Below, in pieces: positions 25,028-40,000 of a stretch of DNA of 64,000 nt. The DNA is taken from contig CAUJGJ010000397.1 in assembly GCA_963170055.1 (NCBI GenBank), positions 13,916,428 through 13,980,427 of the forward strand, in the 5' to 3' direction. How positions within the stretch are numbered: position 1 is the stretch's first letter; each line of letters begins with the position of its first letter. The notes under the pieces were generated by a model. The model ran no database searches and had not been told where the DNA came from. It saw only the letters and a program-made list of their open reading frames with translations. The position numbers and the translations under genes are program-made. The DNA comes from Halisarca cf. caerulea (taxonomy: Eukaryota; Porifera; Demospongiae; Chondrillida; Halisarcidae).

Positions 25028-28000
25028 TTTGTTGTACGATGGATGGTAAAATCAAAGCAAAAAGTGTGCATACATATCGTATGTAGCTCACGTTTGGTGG
25101 CAAAGTGTGCGCACAACCAGCAAGCGCCCTAGCATGGGAACTGCCGAGCCAAATTTGGAAGCAAAGTTAATTGGTATCGGAAATTGTCACTTTTGCACTG
25201 CAGCAGCAATGATCAGACTGATTAGACATGCCAGCAACCATAGATATGTGGCCCAAATCATGCAGTAAACTCAACAGATGAAAGACTGCAAGATGTAGCA
25301 GACTGATATTTGAAAAGACACTGACCGAGCACAACAATTAATAAACTCACAGGATTAATTTCAGAACACAAGTGAATTTGGCTCAGAAATCTGTCTTTTT
25401 ACTTCCAAAATTGTGTAATGTGTACAACAAGTCAGTTGTAACACATCAAAGTGTGCTGCTTGCGATTTCATAGCTTTCACCTTTGGGCACTTGAAAGCAC
25501 ATGCATGCAGTACTGTAATACTTTGAGGTGTTACAAATATTACTATTAAGTTATATTTAAAGCTTTCATGCATACATTGAAATTGTTGGTGATAGTCTTT
25601 TGAATAAATTGGAACTCCCAAAGCTATGTCCCATGCCAATTGGAAATGATCAGTAGAAAAAATACTGTTTTCTTTACACAGCAAGTGATACGGTTTCCTG
25701 CAGGATGAGAACAATAGAAGCTGACTACTTACTTCATTTAGAATCGGTTAACAGTATATCCAAGTAAGCTCACTGTACCTTAGGCTAGGATGCATTGCCA
25801 TCACTTGAAGTTCACAGGGAAAGTGGCCCTTCTCGAGAATCTTCTTCATCAGTGGAGAAACATATGGCTGTTGACCAGCTATCTCAAAGATAACCTGTAA
25901 TTTTGTAACAGAACAGATACAATCATGCATATGTAATTGTAAATTAGAGGAATTATACTAATGGTAGGTGCAATAGAATTTGCCTATATTATGCACATGC
26001 AATTAATGTCTTTTTCAATCATTATTATAAAGAAACAATCCATGTAATAATAATCAGTAAATTATTTCCATAGGCAATGTGGAAACTGACCTAAGTTGGT
26101 GAGGCTTGTACATTATGATAGGAGATTTTTTTTAATTTTGTTTCCAAATCAGTTCATCATTATAATAAGGCTTTACAAAAACCATTCAAAGATGATGTAG
26201 GATTGACACAGGATCATGCAAAAAAGGCTTACATTTATCAAAAGCGAACACTCAGAAAAAGGAAGTTGTGAATGGGCTCCGTACAGAAACAGACAGGCAT
26301 AGGGTTAGACCAACATAGGGCTATATACACATAAAGTTGTAAAGACAGAGTTTAGTTGGACTAAGTGCACACTAAGTAAATTTCTACATCCTGTAGCATA
26401 TACATATGTGAGGGATGTAGGAATTTCTATTGTGAACTTAGTTTAACTATAAACTCCGTCTATCCTTGTACTTGACTAGCTTTATGTTACAGTAATACTA
26501 TATCAAAAAAGCATTCTCCAAAAACACTTGGAACAAGGGTAATTTGCAAAACCGGTGCAGGGCTAGGTTGGCAAAGGGCAAGACAGGCATATATAGGGCT
26601 AGACGAGCATAGGGTTATACATACATGAGGCTAGACGGGTATAGGGCTGGACAGAGTTTAGTTGGACTGATCGAGTGTACACTGTGCAAATTCCTACATC
26701 CTGCATGTGAAGCACATTATACAGTACATATGTGCTGCAGGATGTAGGAATTTGTACAGTGTGCACTCAGTCCAACTAAACTCTGTCTAGCCATATACCC
26801 ATCTAGCCTCATGTATGTGTAGCCTTATGCTCATCTAGCCCTATGCCTGTCTTGTTCTTTACCCACCTCGCCCTGTACCAGTTTTACAACTTTCCCTTGT
26901 TCCAAGTGTTTTTGGAGATCCTTTTTTGAGAATGGCTTTGCACGATCCTGTGCCAATCCTACATCTTTTTACCATTTTTAAATGGTTTTCATACACCATT
27001 GTTTGTGCAGTTTTTCCTTTTATAGCGAAACAGTTGCTTGAATAGTTTTCCACTGCAGTTGAGAAGGAACAAATCTTGTAAGGTGAAGAAACTAGAAATA
27101 TATGCAGTTACCGGACTAATATCAATGTACCCATCTAGAACAAAAAGAGCGCAGCAGTCGACGATCATCGAAGTACACACCTTTGTACATACGCGTACGT
27201 CTAGTCTTGCGTAGCCATTTCGCTGATCCAAAAATGGCTGATCCAGTGAATGTATGGGATTTGCCTATTAATTTTTTTCTCGCTTTAGAAGTGTAGGTGT
27301 TGCTTCAAAACCTACAAAAGGCACTTTGCGCTAACAATTAGAGCTCACTGGCGAAAGATGAGATCTCTGGACCCTTCATGGCGAACTGTAGCTCAGTTCG
27401 AAAAAACGACGAGAAGAATAAGAAGAATCTTAACTTGAAATGGTACTGGTGTTGCGTAGCCATACATTTTCGTTTAAAATTTCGAAGTCTTTTAAAGAAA
27501 TTAGCCTATGAAGGGTTTTAACTACTTCATCTTATAGCTAGTGTGTCAAAAGGCACCAATGTCACTTCTGAATGCTACTAACTGCACTGCATCGTTAGTT
27601 TTCAGACAACAACAAAATTTGCGCTAATGTATGGCGGCCATGTTTTTCCATGTCAATCCTACATATGGAGTACTACCGTAGTCCATAATGTATAGCCCTA
27701 TATATGTTTATTCAACCCTACGCCAGCCCTGTACCCGTTTCACAACTTACCCTTGTTCCAAGTGTTTTTAGAGGATGCTTTTGATATCGCTTTTTTGGAC
27801 ATGCAATCCTGTGTCCATCCCATAACATTTTACCATTTTCAAATAGCACAAATATAGGCTGTTAACAAATAAACTATGGGTTGCACTGCAGTTGAGGAGG
27901 AACACATTCTCAACAAGATCGTGTATTAATACTGAGATAAAGAAGCTAATACTATGCAGCTAATTCACTATATTATTAGTGTACCTACTAAGAAGCAATT

Positions 28001-31000
28001 AATGGCTCAAACAAAAGAGCGTACAGTGAATTCTCGTTAATCTGCCACCGCTTTATCCGCCAAACCCTTTTATCCGCCATCAATTTCGTGCATGAATTAT
28101 GACAAAATACTGCAAGTTGATTTGGATAATCCGTCAAACTCTATAATCCACCAATATTCTTCAAAACGAATTGTGGCGGATTAACAAGAATTCACTGTAT
28201 CCACTATGCTGATCCACTGAATGTATGGGAGTAGCCTATAGAATTTTTCTTCAGTGAGAAATGTATGTACTGCTTCAAACCTGCCAATTTAAAGGCACTT
28301 GATGCTATCAATTTGAGCCCAGTGGTGAGAGATCCCATGTGGGACATGTCCAGACACAGGTGTGTTATGTCTAAATCCAGCCAAAAGCTAGACATTATGT
28401 GGCTTCACGCAATGAATTTCATTATAATAGGCAACACGTGGGGTTATCACGTGCCTGTAGTTTGCTTTGGTCATGATTTCAATTTAGCAAGCAGGACGTA
28501 TACACGAGTATATATATGAGAAAATTATTACCGAGCGGTTTAGCGAGGTTAATTGTTTCCGTCGCCAATGGGAGTCCAATCGAGGTCGCCTACGCATTTC
28601 GTAGGGTAAAATTAGATATTTCGGCCCAGAATAGATATTTTCAACTTAAATTGTGACTCTATTGCAAAGCAGAAGACCACATCTACGGCGAACAACGACT
28701 TGGATAGGTGGGCACTATAAGACAAACCTCGAATCGTTTCGATCGGAGTACTAACAGTTCAGTAAAATGCCCAAGAAGCTTCAAATCTTGGCCTACTTGG
28801 CAGTCTTGTTGCTCAATTTGGAACTCAATACATCATGTTACAAGGCCTAAAACATTTATATCTTGAATTTGCGCTAAGCGATTCTTAAAATTCGACAAAG
28901 AAGAGGTAGGATTTCTGATTTTATTGTTCGGGTCACTAAATACGTCGGCCATGGTGGTGGCCATCTGCAATATGACGTATACACTCATTGCACAACCCAA
29001 ACTCCCAGCATTGCGCATGCTCAACCACTCACGGTGACCAGATTGCTCTTGTACGTATGTTTCCTGTTTGTTGTTTTCGTTCTTTTGGTGAAGTTTCACT
29101 GTTCGTTGGCATCTCGAGCAGACATGACCCTGACTGTGTTATGCATGGCCGAAATACGTACTCATCAGTCGTGTTAGAAGATCTTTTCGGATCGACAATA
29201 TTCAGTTAATAATTATAATATTATTGTATACTATTAGGAATTATAATATCTATGGTTTAACAATTTTTTAGTTACGTATAGCAATGATGCAGGAGAAGGA
29301 AAGCTGTGTGCATAGATATTATTCTAAGACTAATAGAAGTGGTTTAGCTGAATCATACCATGATCATACGTCTTACTGGCAGGTGCCTACCATGCATGTT
29401 TGTCTGAAGACATTTGCAGAAAGTAGTGATTTCATTACAATCATATAATCAAACGGTAAATTCAAACAATTCAACACAAGTCATTTCAGAATCAATTGCA
29501 AGTTTGCACAATGAGTCACTGTCCAATAAGTCATTGCTTGCCCACAGTCACTATCCTATCATGCATCAGAAGATCTCAGACTGCGGCTGTCATGCATGAT
29601 AATATGCACCAATTTGAGCCAATTCATACACAGCAGCCTGTGCACAACTGCAATCCAGCCACATGCAAGTCCACTAAATGCATGCACTTTATACGTCAAT
29701 GCCATGCAGGCTAACTTTAGATCATTGAGACAAATCCCATGTCAAATGGAAACATGATACACTACATAACTGTAATAGTGAATCCTCACTTATCCATACC
29801 TCAGATATCCAGTTCCTCACCACCTTGTGCAGTATATTAGTGGTAATTACAGACTAACCTACAATGAGTATAATTGCATTGTACACTATCCACTGGTCCC
29901 TCATTTATCCAGTTCCATCGAACTCCCTTATCCACAATTACATCCAGAATGTACTACGTGACTGTGCAGATAAGTGAGGTCTGACTGTAATGAATGCTTA
30001 ACATGTCATGAAGTGTGCATTGCCATCATGTAGACTACTTTTAAAGTACTTAATCAGATGAATGTTTATGATGCAGTAGAGATACAACTCTTTCGAAAAT
30101 TCTCAAAGCAAACAAATTGAAGGCTATATCTGGTCTAGCTGATTTTGCAAAACGATCATCAATGCTCAATAGGCAATCTTGAATATATAAGTCACTTGGC
30201 TCACAACCAGTCAACCTAGCAAACCCAGACCCTCAAATTGCATGATCCTTAAACAGTAGTGTTAGAAATAAGGATAAAATAGGATAGGATTGAGTCCAGG
30301 GACTCAATAGCCTGAGGCTACAACAAAGGCACCCAGAAATCTATAGAAGATAAGGAGCAAATTGCAAAACGTTGGACTAATGTCCTAGCTTTATCATTTT
30401 GAGTCATACAATTTTAGCTTTGTTTGAACATACTTTAAATTTGGAATAGTACACAGTCCAAAGCAACATACGGTGTAAATGAAAATATACTGCACATACA
30501 TAGATACTCACATTACAAATCAAATGAATTGGTATCATTATCATGTGCATAATATTATGATCTGAGATGTCAGGTAGTGCTCAGCCTAATGTCTGCATGG
30601 ACCCAAACTTTTTGAGTCAGACAAAAGTGGCAAAACGTTATGGTCGAACAATGTCTGAATGCTGACTGCCTTAATTTTAAAATGTCGCTGTGTACCTCTC
30701 CTTCATGCAGGATCAAAGGGCTGGGTCTGACTATCTGAGACTAGATCACAACTTAATATTCGTGCAATTATTTCACCCAATGGCATGCACATTCCCATTA
30801 TTAATAAGTTTCCTTTTCAATTTCATTGTAAATTTCCCGTCTCAGTTTTAGCGAGGTTCTGAACTTTGTTCACAACTAGTTCTTGAAACATGTGATGACA
30901 CATACAGGGTGTTTATACCCGTCTGCGGCTTGTTCCGATTGTAGGCAGTGCTTGTTTATTGTATGTCACCACTTAATGACTGTTTTTATAATGTGTTATT

Positions 31001-34000
31001 GAGCGACGTCGCAAATTTCTTGTATTAAACAGTATGGGAAGAGAAGGCCAATTTTGTGACGGTGCACCTATGTATTAATGAAACGTCACGAAAATGGCAG
31101 TTTTGTTGAAGGAGAAGATAAAGTCCCTTCGCCGGACCTCCAGATGCTGTCGAATCTCGTGAAATCCTACTTTGATGGAGTATTAAGATGTTCCAGTTTG
31201 TAAAAATCGTTCCGAGCATAGTGCTACAATCAAGCAGTTATTCGCAATTTGACCGTTTATACTAAATTATGGCCATTTGAAGGGTGAAAAAACAGGTCTT
31301 TTGGCTGATAACTTTCTTATGGAAGATTATAACCTATAGCCCAGAATGATTTTTTGATAGCTCACTACTTGTTCTGTCTTTTCGCGTTGTTTTATGTGAG
31401 TTGAGAGGCATTCAAAAGTGCAGCCGAGGCAAAGTTTGTCCGTAGCTGCTATGTATTCCATGCTCGTTATCTTTCTTCAGACAATAGAAACAATCGCTAG
31501 TTTAGCACTATCATGCCTAGATCACATAGATCTTTCGTTCATGCAGTAAGAAGAATTGGGCAAAAATGTAGTCAATACTAAATAGAAACAATCGATAATT
31601 CGTGAAGCTATTATAAGACGGCCATTTTTGCATTATATTCCTGGACGGTTATAAATACCCTGCGCGTGACTGAGCAATGAAAAGCAGTTCCATGCAAAAA
31701 AATTTCATTGAAAAAGACGGTGGTGGAAATCTTGGCTTTTAGCTTTGAAACTGTGATATGTTGTTACTGAAGGACCAAACCCTCAGATTCAAATCTTGGG
31801 GGTATGTGTGTTGCTCCTTTCGGTTTATGTTCAACGTCTTGTGAGCAGGAGCCTTGTTTTCAGGTGGAAACCCGTGGACATAACAACCGTGGAGTGGAGA
31901 ATCATCACCCAAAATTTAGTAAATTTTCAACTAGTGCTTGCATTTGAACCTACTTTCGTGTCCAAAAGCTGAGATCCTAACTAGGCACCGCCTTTATCCC
32001 TTTGAAATATTTGCATATGCTGTAGAGAAAACTGGCCACATGCAACTTGTAGAGCTTAAAGCAAGCTTTTGTCGGTTTTGAAGCCAAGTATATCTATGGC
32101 AGATACTGCTTCGGCTATTATTTGGAAAGTATATCTACATTTACACGAAGAATAATTAAAGCGAAAAATTATAGAATCTCAAATACGCCGACCATTTTGT
32201 TTTATGCCCAGAAATTGGACATAATATACCAGTGGATTTGTTATGATAGCGTTCCTTAGTTTGTGTAGTGATTAAATGTTCTTAATTTTATAGCTACCCA
32301 TAAAATATTAGTCATGCAGTTATCTTGTTATTCGGGCTGATATTTCGGTGTATACAATAGCCGAATCCATGTTTAGTGACGTTAACTGTGTCATTACTGG
32401 TGATTTGTCACATGTTTGCATGTGACCCAACTTGGTGTTCTTTAGAGTTCAAGTTTTCTTCAGGGTGCAACACACAGAATTGCCGAAGAAAGGTTTGTTC
32501 ACTTTGTACTGGGAGTTCACTACGCAACTCAACTTTTCCATGCATGGGAAATTGTACTTTGCTTTGTGTCAAAAGTTTTGGGCATTGGAAATTTTGCTGA
32601 TGTGCCCAGTTTTGTCAGTACTCAGGTTTCATAAGGAGCTGCTAGATCTCATGCGTGGAGATTTTAGTAAATCTTCTGGTATAACGTTATACCAGCTTAC
32701 TCCCTCTTGGGGTGCTCCTGTGCTTTGCATCCATTGATTTGGATTTCAAGTTGAGGTCAGTAAATCAACCGTAATTCACCAATTAAGGGCAGACAGCCTT
32801 CGAAACGTTTACCATTAAAAAGTTTGAGTGTTGTACTCTTGGTAAAATGTTTAATTATCCTTGAAAGAGCCACATGGGCTGAGAACAAGCCTTCGAACAA
32901 CTTGATGCAAATTTCACACCTATCAATTAGCGTAGACATGTCCCACATGCAATTAGACTGATAGAAACTTCCTGGCGACCTGTATAGCTTAAAGGGCCAC
33001 TGACAGCAAAACTTTTTTTCGCTTAATGGATGGAAATTCAATAGAAAATAGCTGTGGTAACTTTTAAATCCATCGCAAACGCACAGAAATGCTTCGAAAT
33101 TGGCGACTTCTGGTCACTATTTAACGATCGACAGCCATCTTGCCGTACAGAGCGCAATTACATCACAAGAGGACTAGTGAGTATGCGCGTGTATGGCATT
33201 AGATAGCATTTTTCCGAAATACTGGCGAGCGAATTCGATTAGAAATTAGTAGAGCCAGCTTTGCACTCATTCCTAAACATTGTATGGCCTGCAGGAAGTA
33301 TTACAGGGGTTTTAGCTTGCATGAGTGCTCAAGACAACACCTTGTAATGGGACAAAATGGCGAATGAATGTCTGTTTTGCAGGAATCAGTGCACTGAGAA
33401 CTCCAAAAATTAAATTAAAGCTACCTGCATATAAAAGAGTACTTTTACGTCCCAATTATGCTTGCTATTCGATCGAGGGTTTCAGAACATTGAAGAATTA
33501 TTGGTGTATTTCTAGACAAGTACTCAGTGTCAATATCATTAGAACTTGAACAATCTACCAGTAGCACCACATATAAATACATACATAATTTCACAGCCAC
33601 ACAGTGCGTAGTGCCCCTGAACCATTTGCAATACAACAGGTGAATCCTGGACATATATACATTGCCATGGTGAATCAAAATGATAACAATCTACATTATA
33701 CCATCAGTAGACTCTAAGCAGTCCACTAATATGGCACTGCTCATAGTTTGATTACAGCTTCACGAGGAACATAGCAGTTACACAAAGCATGAAATCTCCA
33801 ATAGCAGGGGCAATCCCCAGTTCACAATCCTTATTGTTGCTGTTATCAAAGATATGGTCACATGATAACAGTTCTCTGAAGCTGGAAAAAAAAAAACAAT
33901 GGCCCTGGACATAAACTGGACCAATCCCCAGTTCATCATCTAGTGAACTGGAGATTGTAAAAAACACTTTATACCCTACTGAGGACTGTTTGTGAACAAT

Positions 34001-37000
34001 ATACACTGTGCAGGCTATGTCTTATAGGCATACTCTTGTGGGATAGTGCCCCGGTCATATTATGCAGATTCTATTTCTGCAAACCCCTGCACATGTTTAA
34101 AAAACACGGCATGGATTGATGCCTTCATGGCTCATTGAGAATATCTAATCCATTTCTGCTTTAATTCTTACACATTATGTTCTACCAAAACTTTTTTTAC
34201 AGCAGAGACCCTCCCTATAGCAGAGGGCATGTATAGTAACTGTGATGCACAAGAACACCGGTGACAAAGATTTCCCTAGCTACAAGAACATTATACTTGA
34301 ATTCTGGAAGAAAAGATTATCATACAGCATTCTTAAACCTTCAAATAGACGCATGATACCATCGTAACCTTCTTCAGTCTTTGTCAGTGCTCTCGTACTC
34401 GCCGAGCCTGTGGCGGGGTCAATAGAGGCTTTGTTCGTAAAAGAAGACAAATCGGCAGAAGAAACGCTCACATTTCCCAGTATTCGTGTACACGAACTTC
34501 GCTTCTGTTCCCCTTGTGACGTCACATCCACTTTCTGCTAGAAATCGTTCACCCACGCATTTAATTGAAAAATGGCTGATTATGTCGAACGAAACGACAA
34601 TTTACTCCCATTTTCACCCATATTTTTAAGATATGAGTATGGCGAATGTCAGTTTTAACATGTATACTAAATTAAATGTTTAAGCGAAAAAATTTTTTCG
34701 CTGTCAGTGGCCCTTTAATTCAAAATAACGACGAGAAGAAGATTGATCTCAAATCGCATGTCAATCCTCCATTAGGAGTACTACAGTAATAATAACAGCA
34801 AATGAAAAGACATGCAATTTCTATTTGCAAGTTTGCATGCTCATGTGTACAGCAAATACTAGATGCATGGTAGTCTTTAGTGTGTAATATGTATACATGC
34901 ATAATTACCTGCACAATACCCTGATGCTTACTGACATCTACACTTTTGACAATCATGTGAATTACAGTTCTTGCTACAGAGCTTTGGAGGATATTATTAT
35001 CACTTCCACTTTCTGTAATTGAATTAACATTGTCTTTGCTCAATTCAACTTCATATCGAGCACATACAAGGTCACCTTCAGTAATGGTAAAGAGATCAGA
35101 GTTCAGATATGGGCTCTGTTTAGTCATTTGTGTAGAAATAATGCCATGTGGTTTGTACATCTTCTGCATTACACATTCAGGAGGAATGATGAAGTCAGAA
35201 AACTTCAGAACTACATCTTTGTAGACTAGAGAACTGGAGTTATTGTGTGCTGCAAGTGCTGCTGCTGCACCCACAATAGCATCCATCCATAGCTCAATGT
35301 ACTGAGACTTGGAGCTAAATGCCAGCCTTGGCAACCAAGAATTGGAATGCTTGGCAAAAGATTTTAAAGGGTGGCATGTGTGCTGAAGACAAACTCTGAC
35401 ATTAGGTGCCAATTCCACACACTGAGGTTGTAAAGACAACACATATGAGCTTTGATCGCATCCGAGCCACAGTCTAGCTGACTGATGTCCATCTCTCTGG
35501 ATAGGGACCTGTACAGCAGCAAAAGCAGTGTTTTGTGGTAAATAGCAAATACCAGCTTCAGTCTGATTCAAAGCAATGCGACATAGTGATGTGGTTTCCC
35601 GACTTCCTGATTCAGCAACATAAGCATAAGAACTGTACTCTTGCAATGAACCATTTAATTTTGCTAAATGAAATAGACTTGACAAACATTTCGCAGAGGC
35701 AGACACTAACTTTACTTGAAATACTTTGCTGACAGGTAAAGTTAGATTTGAAGAAAGAGTGCTTGGATAATTAGGGAGTGCATACTGACAGTTAAACACT
35801 CCATCTTTTGAAATTTGAATACGAGCTGGAACATAGACTGAAGATTGCTGAGCAGACAGGGCCATTTCAAACATGAGTTTTGCTGCTTTGGGTTGCTTCA
35901 AACTGCTGTGCTGTGCTCTGAAAATGTCAGTGATATGTATATTCCTTTTCCATATGGTTCCCCTCAAAGCTGCCAAAAATCCTTCCTGTGTAAAAATGTC
36001 AGCTACTGAGATAAAGGGTGCAGATATACTTAGCTCTTTTTCAGTGCCTTCTCTCCCCAGTGACAATGAAGGAACACTTTTAGAAGGCTTATGTCTTGGA
36101 GCAGCTTCCCTCATTGTAACTATCTCAGGAAACTTCTCTCGTAATTTGTGGGTAGCTGAATGGTTAACATGCATTATAAATTCATTAACCACTAGATATG
36201 CCTCAGAATACTGGACTGATTTGTGTTCAAAGTAATTGGGGTCTCCACTACTATCTGTCCTTGAAGAATACAAATGCTTTGCTGCTGTACGTAGAATGGC
36301 AATCTGGTCAAGTAGACGTAGTTCACGTACATTGCGAGGTGGTGCGCGATCCAGAGTTTCAAATATATCTTGTATATCCGATAAAAATAATAGGTGTCGA
36401 TATGCTATAACTGAGCATTCAAAGTTGGTTAGCCTGACATTCATTTTGGGCCGGTCTGCAACATTTCTTGATGTACACCGTGCGTAATCAACTCCGGTTA
36501 CTAGGAACTCTGCAGTGATGACTTCCTGACAATGCCTTCTTGTGAAGCTAAGGTTCTGTATAGCAGTGTTATCTAAGGTAAAGTAAGTACCTTCAAACTT
36601 GCCAGTTTTATCTTCATCATCAAGGGGAAGTGAGAGTGAATCGGCCACATTAACAATGTGAATTTTGACAATGAATTCGGATTCAAACTGGCTGGGCTCA
36701 ACTGAGAAGGCAATTGAAGATGTACCATCTGGATGAAGTACAGCTATTGCTTTTGCTTCTGGATAGGCTTCTGAATCATTGGGTGTACTTGAGGCTCTGT
36801 CTTTCAGTTTTAAAGTGACATGCACCTTTTCAGCTTCTTTGCCATGGCACTGCTCAATAATACGCTTTCCGAGATGAGGTGAAGTACCCTTCGGCAATAC
36901 ACAGAGGGGAGCACCACATGGGAATTGATCCTTCACGCACCAGAATAGCGGTTGGACCAAGAAAATGAGATTTCCTGCTACATCTAATGGAAATGAACGT

Positions 37001-40000
37001 GTAATTTTTGGTGTGTCTAGAATAGACCCTTTATCAAAGCATGATACTGAGTATTGGCATTCATTTGCATTCAATGTCTCTCCAAATGCATCTTTTAAAT
37101 GAAATATAGGAACAGTCTTACTGTCTGTGGGTACAAGAATCTCAGGATTTTTGGGGTCTATGGTACACCACACAGGCTTTACATCTTCCTGCTGAATCAC
37201 AGAAAGAACAGTTCCTTGTCCATCCTTGTTAATCCCCACATCTACTATTGCTCCATTGAATGCACATCTACGATTTTCAGGTCCTTGCAAGCTGACATTT
37301 GGCTTGGAAGATTCCACTGGATGAGCAATGCAGATTTCTGGAGAGGTGTCTTGTAGCTTACAGCGTAAAGTATTCACATTTTGTGCATGGGAAAAACACA
37401 TGATTGGCCCTGTTGATCTGAGATTCTGCCCATATTTCCAGCCACAGAAGTAGTCATCAAGTGGTGCTGAACTAATACTACAGTATGACTTCAAATATTG
37501 TTTCTCAATAGTACTACTGCATTTAGATTTCAATTGAACTTCATGTGTACTATTTACTTCAAGTTGCTTAATAGTTTTGCTAAGTAAGTAATCCTGTAAG
37601 TGTGACAGGCCTGAAATGTTATTGCGCTCATGACGAGCTGTATTCAGTTCATCAGAGAGGCGAATGGTGTTACATTCCCAACAACGCTGAAGATATGATA
37701 ACCAGCACTGCTTGTCTTCTGGCATTCTTTTCTCAATCTCCATCAGACGGAATGGATTACCAACAGCAATGACTAGAGACTGTGATCGTGTAATGATGGT
37801 ATTGAAGACGCGAGGATCACATGGACTCTTCGCTGGGTCAAATGGCTCGAAATCATCCGTCACTGGCTCGCTTGTGCACACAATCACAGTTCGGTATTCT
37901 AGACCTACATGCAAAAAGGGAGGATACATATTATATATATTATTATATACTTTGTCTGACGTGTTATGGACACCAGTCCACATGTACACTTCCTGCTACA
38001 GGCAGCGCTATCAAACTACTTCAAATAAACTGCCATACGTTCTCAATTTCGCATTGACCTGCACACAACTTCCATGCAATGCTTAACCCCTTATTGTGGG
38101 ACTTGCGCGCTTGCAAAAATGCGTTATTGTTTATGAGTCACTATAGTGGCTCATCCACAAGTTCCACTACAGTGGCTCATCCACAATCCCATAACCACAA
38201 GTTGAGCCACTATAGGGCTCAACTTATGGTTATGGGAGATAAGTTTTGTGAAATTTTTTTATATTATATAATATGCTGGTTACGTGTGGCGATAAGTGCA
38301 CATGCTACAATTTTGAGGGCTGTGGTGAACATTACAACAAAGTTATAACTAATAGTAAATAGTACAAAAGAACTAAAATTCAGTGATATGCAGGGATTAT
38401 GCAATGATATGTGAAATTATGCAAAGTTTCATGATGCATTGCGGGTTTTCTATAGAATAATGGTTTTTGGGTAAAACAAAGAGTCACAAGTGTTTTTCTA
38501 TTGCATTAGCTCCAACTGTACCTGTTTGTGCCCTCTATAGAGTGATCCTTTGATAAAATGTGGAAAATCAAGAACAAATATTATCGTTCGTCAGAATTTG
38601 TACCGAAGATTCTTTGCTCGCTTTCTTCAAGCTTCAGTGGTCTTTCTTCGATCAGCAAACTGTTCCATTTTGACGTGATCTTTGTCCTACCATGGATAAC
38701 GCTACATTTGGAAAGCTTATTAATAGAATGTAAGCTCACATGTGTGACATGTTCACTCAGCACCTGTAAGTCTTCAGCTAGCGGTAAATATTAAGTTCGC
38801 TGTTGGTCCCATTTTTTTCAAGAGGTCAAATGTTTTTCTTCGAAAGAAAAATCATCATGTAGCTTGCTGTATTGCCTCAGTTTTAATCTGCAAGTTGAAA
38901 TATTAGCGTATATGCAGACAAAATTATTAGTAGTTTTCTTCACCACATCTAAAGGCACAAAACACTGGGAGCCACTGGAGCTTGAAAGCTATGCAGGGTT
39001 TTATCTGTGGGGGGGGAGAACCCTGGGTATGGTTCCCCCTAAGTAGAAAGGTTCCCCCCAAAAAAAATAAAAAAATATGCAGGCTTAATTTTTGTGAAGG
39101 AACATTGTCATGAATTGATCATAAATCCATTTATAAAGGGTAGAATTTGCCAAAAATGTTTATATTATTAATAGCTTGTATTAATGAATTTTGAATCCAT
39201 TGGTATGTATGTTTATTTAGCAGTTACATAGTCAATGAATACATGTGTCAAAATTTAGGAGTTCTAATGTAAATTGCACGTGGTTTAGCTTTGTTCCAAA
39301 CAGCATGGCATGAGAATTCGTGCAAGGATTTATTCATGTATAGGTACTTATGCATGCTCGCAAGTGTTAAGGGTTTCTTTTAGAGGAAAGGGGGCACAGG
39401 GGGTATCTTTCCCTTGAAATTTTATCCTAGCTATAACACACATGCACAGTTGCAACAGACCAATCTGTGGAATGTATTCAGAAACAGCTTGAGTGGCATA
39501 ATACAGCCTCATTTATTACCTTTTGAGGCATGAAAACTAAAAATTTTCCTGGGGGAGCATACCACCAGACCCACCTAATGTAGACCACTATCATTCCACA
39601 TGCATATCTGCCCACCGTTACATACATCACTATACTTTGCTATTGCCTCATCTTAATCATTATTCTGAAAGAAAACCTGATATGCATGCTGCATGCATGA
39701 GTGTGGTTTTAATATCATTGAATACACAACATCATGCTTGTGCCACGCCACGCCTCGCCGCGCCACGCATGTGTGTATATACATACGTACATATAAATAG
39801 ATGTGTAGGTTCCCCCCAAAAATTTTGACCCCAGATAAAACCCTGCTATGGACACCCAAAAAAGGGTAAGCAGTTTCCTTATAACATTGTCTAAAACTTT
39901 CATGTGCAGGGACTTCGTACTTGAAACAGTTTTTTGAGAAAATCATTGACTTAGAAGACCAAAAGCTGACAATACAGCCATGCACTTACATTTTGGCTTG

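Larger units (their letters stand above)
28357..32232. mobile_element. Family B element copy 2, enlarged by insertions
   Basis: Left end CAGGTGTGTTATGTCTAAAT with interior CAATGAATTTCATTATA, as in the copy at 50935. Right half at 31740-32232 carries AAGGACCAAAC and GTGGACATAACAACCGTGG and ends GGACATAATATACCAG. The middle (28.5-30.9 kb) is unassigned DNA without a gene. Confidence 0.6.
28336..32949. mobile_element. Family D element copy 1 (CATGTGGGACATGTCC TIRs), 4.6 kb composite
   Basis: CATGTGGGACATGTCC at 28336 is matched inverted by GACATGTCCCACATG ending 32949. It contains a family B element (28357 to about 32232), which itself holds the P copy at about 29772-29989 and family A copy 4. 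No coding sequence recognised in it. Confidence 0.65.
27700..34787. mobile_element. Family C element copy 4, interrupted by three insertions
   Basis: Family C sequence can be followed piecewise: right arm and start of tail at 27700-28021, then GCTGATCCACTGAATGTATG at 28208 to 28335, then CTTCCTGGCGACCTGTATAG near 32968-32988, then AACGACGAGAAGAAGATTGA to AGGAGTACTACAG at 34727-34787. The gaps hold a pogo-like MITE (28024-28197), a family D/B composite (28336-32949) and a TTAA element (32989-34718). Confidence 0.72.

Noticed and set aside
25361..25575. Extension of exon 7 to the end of its open frame
   Set aside because: Donor GTATGC at 25571-25575 gives the phase exon 8 needs; the extended part offers no phase-1 donor of comparable quality and does not resemble the family.
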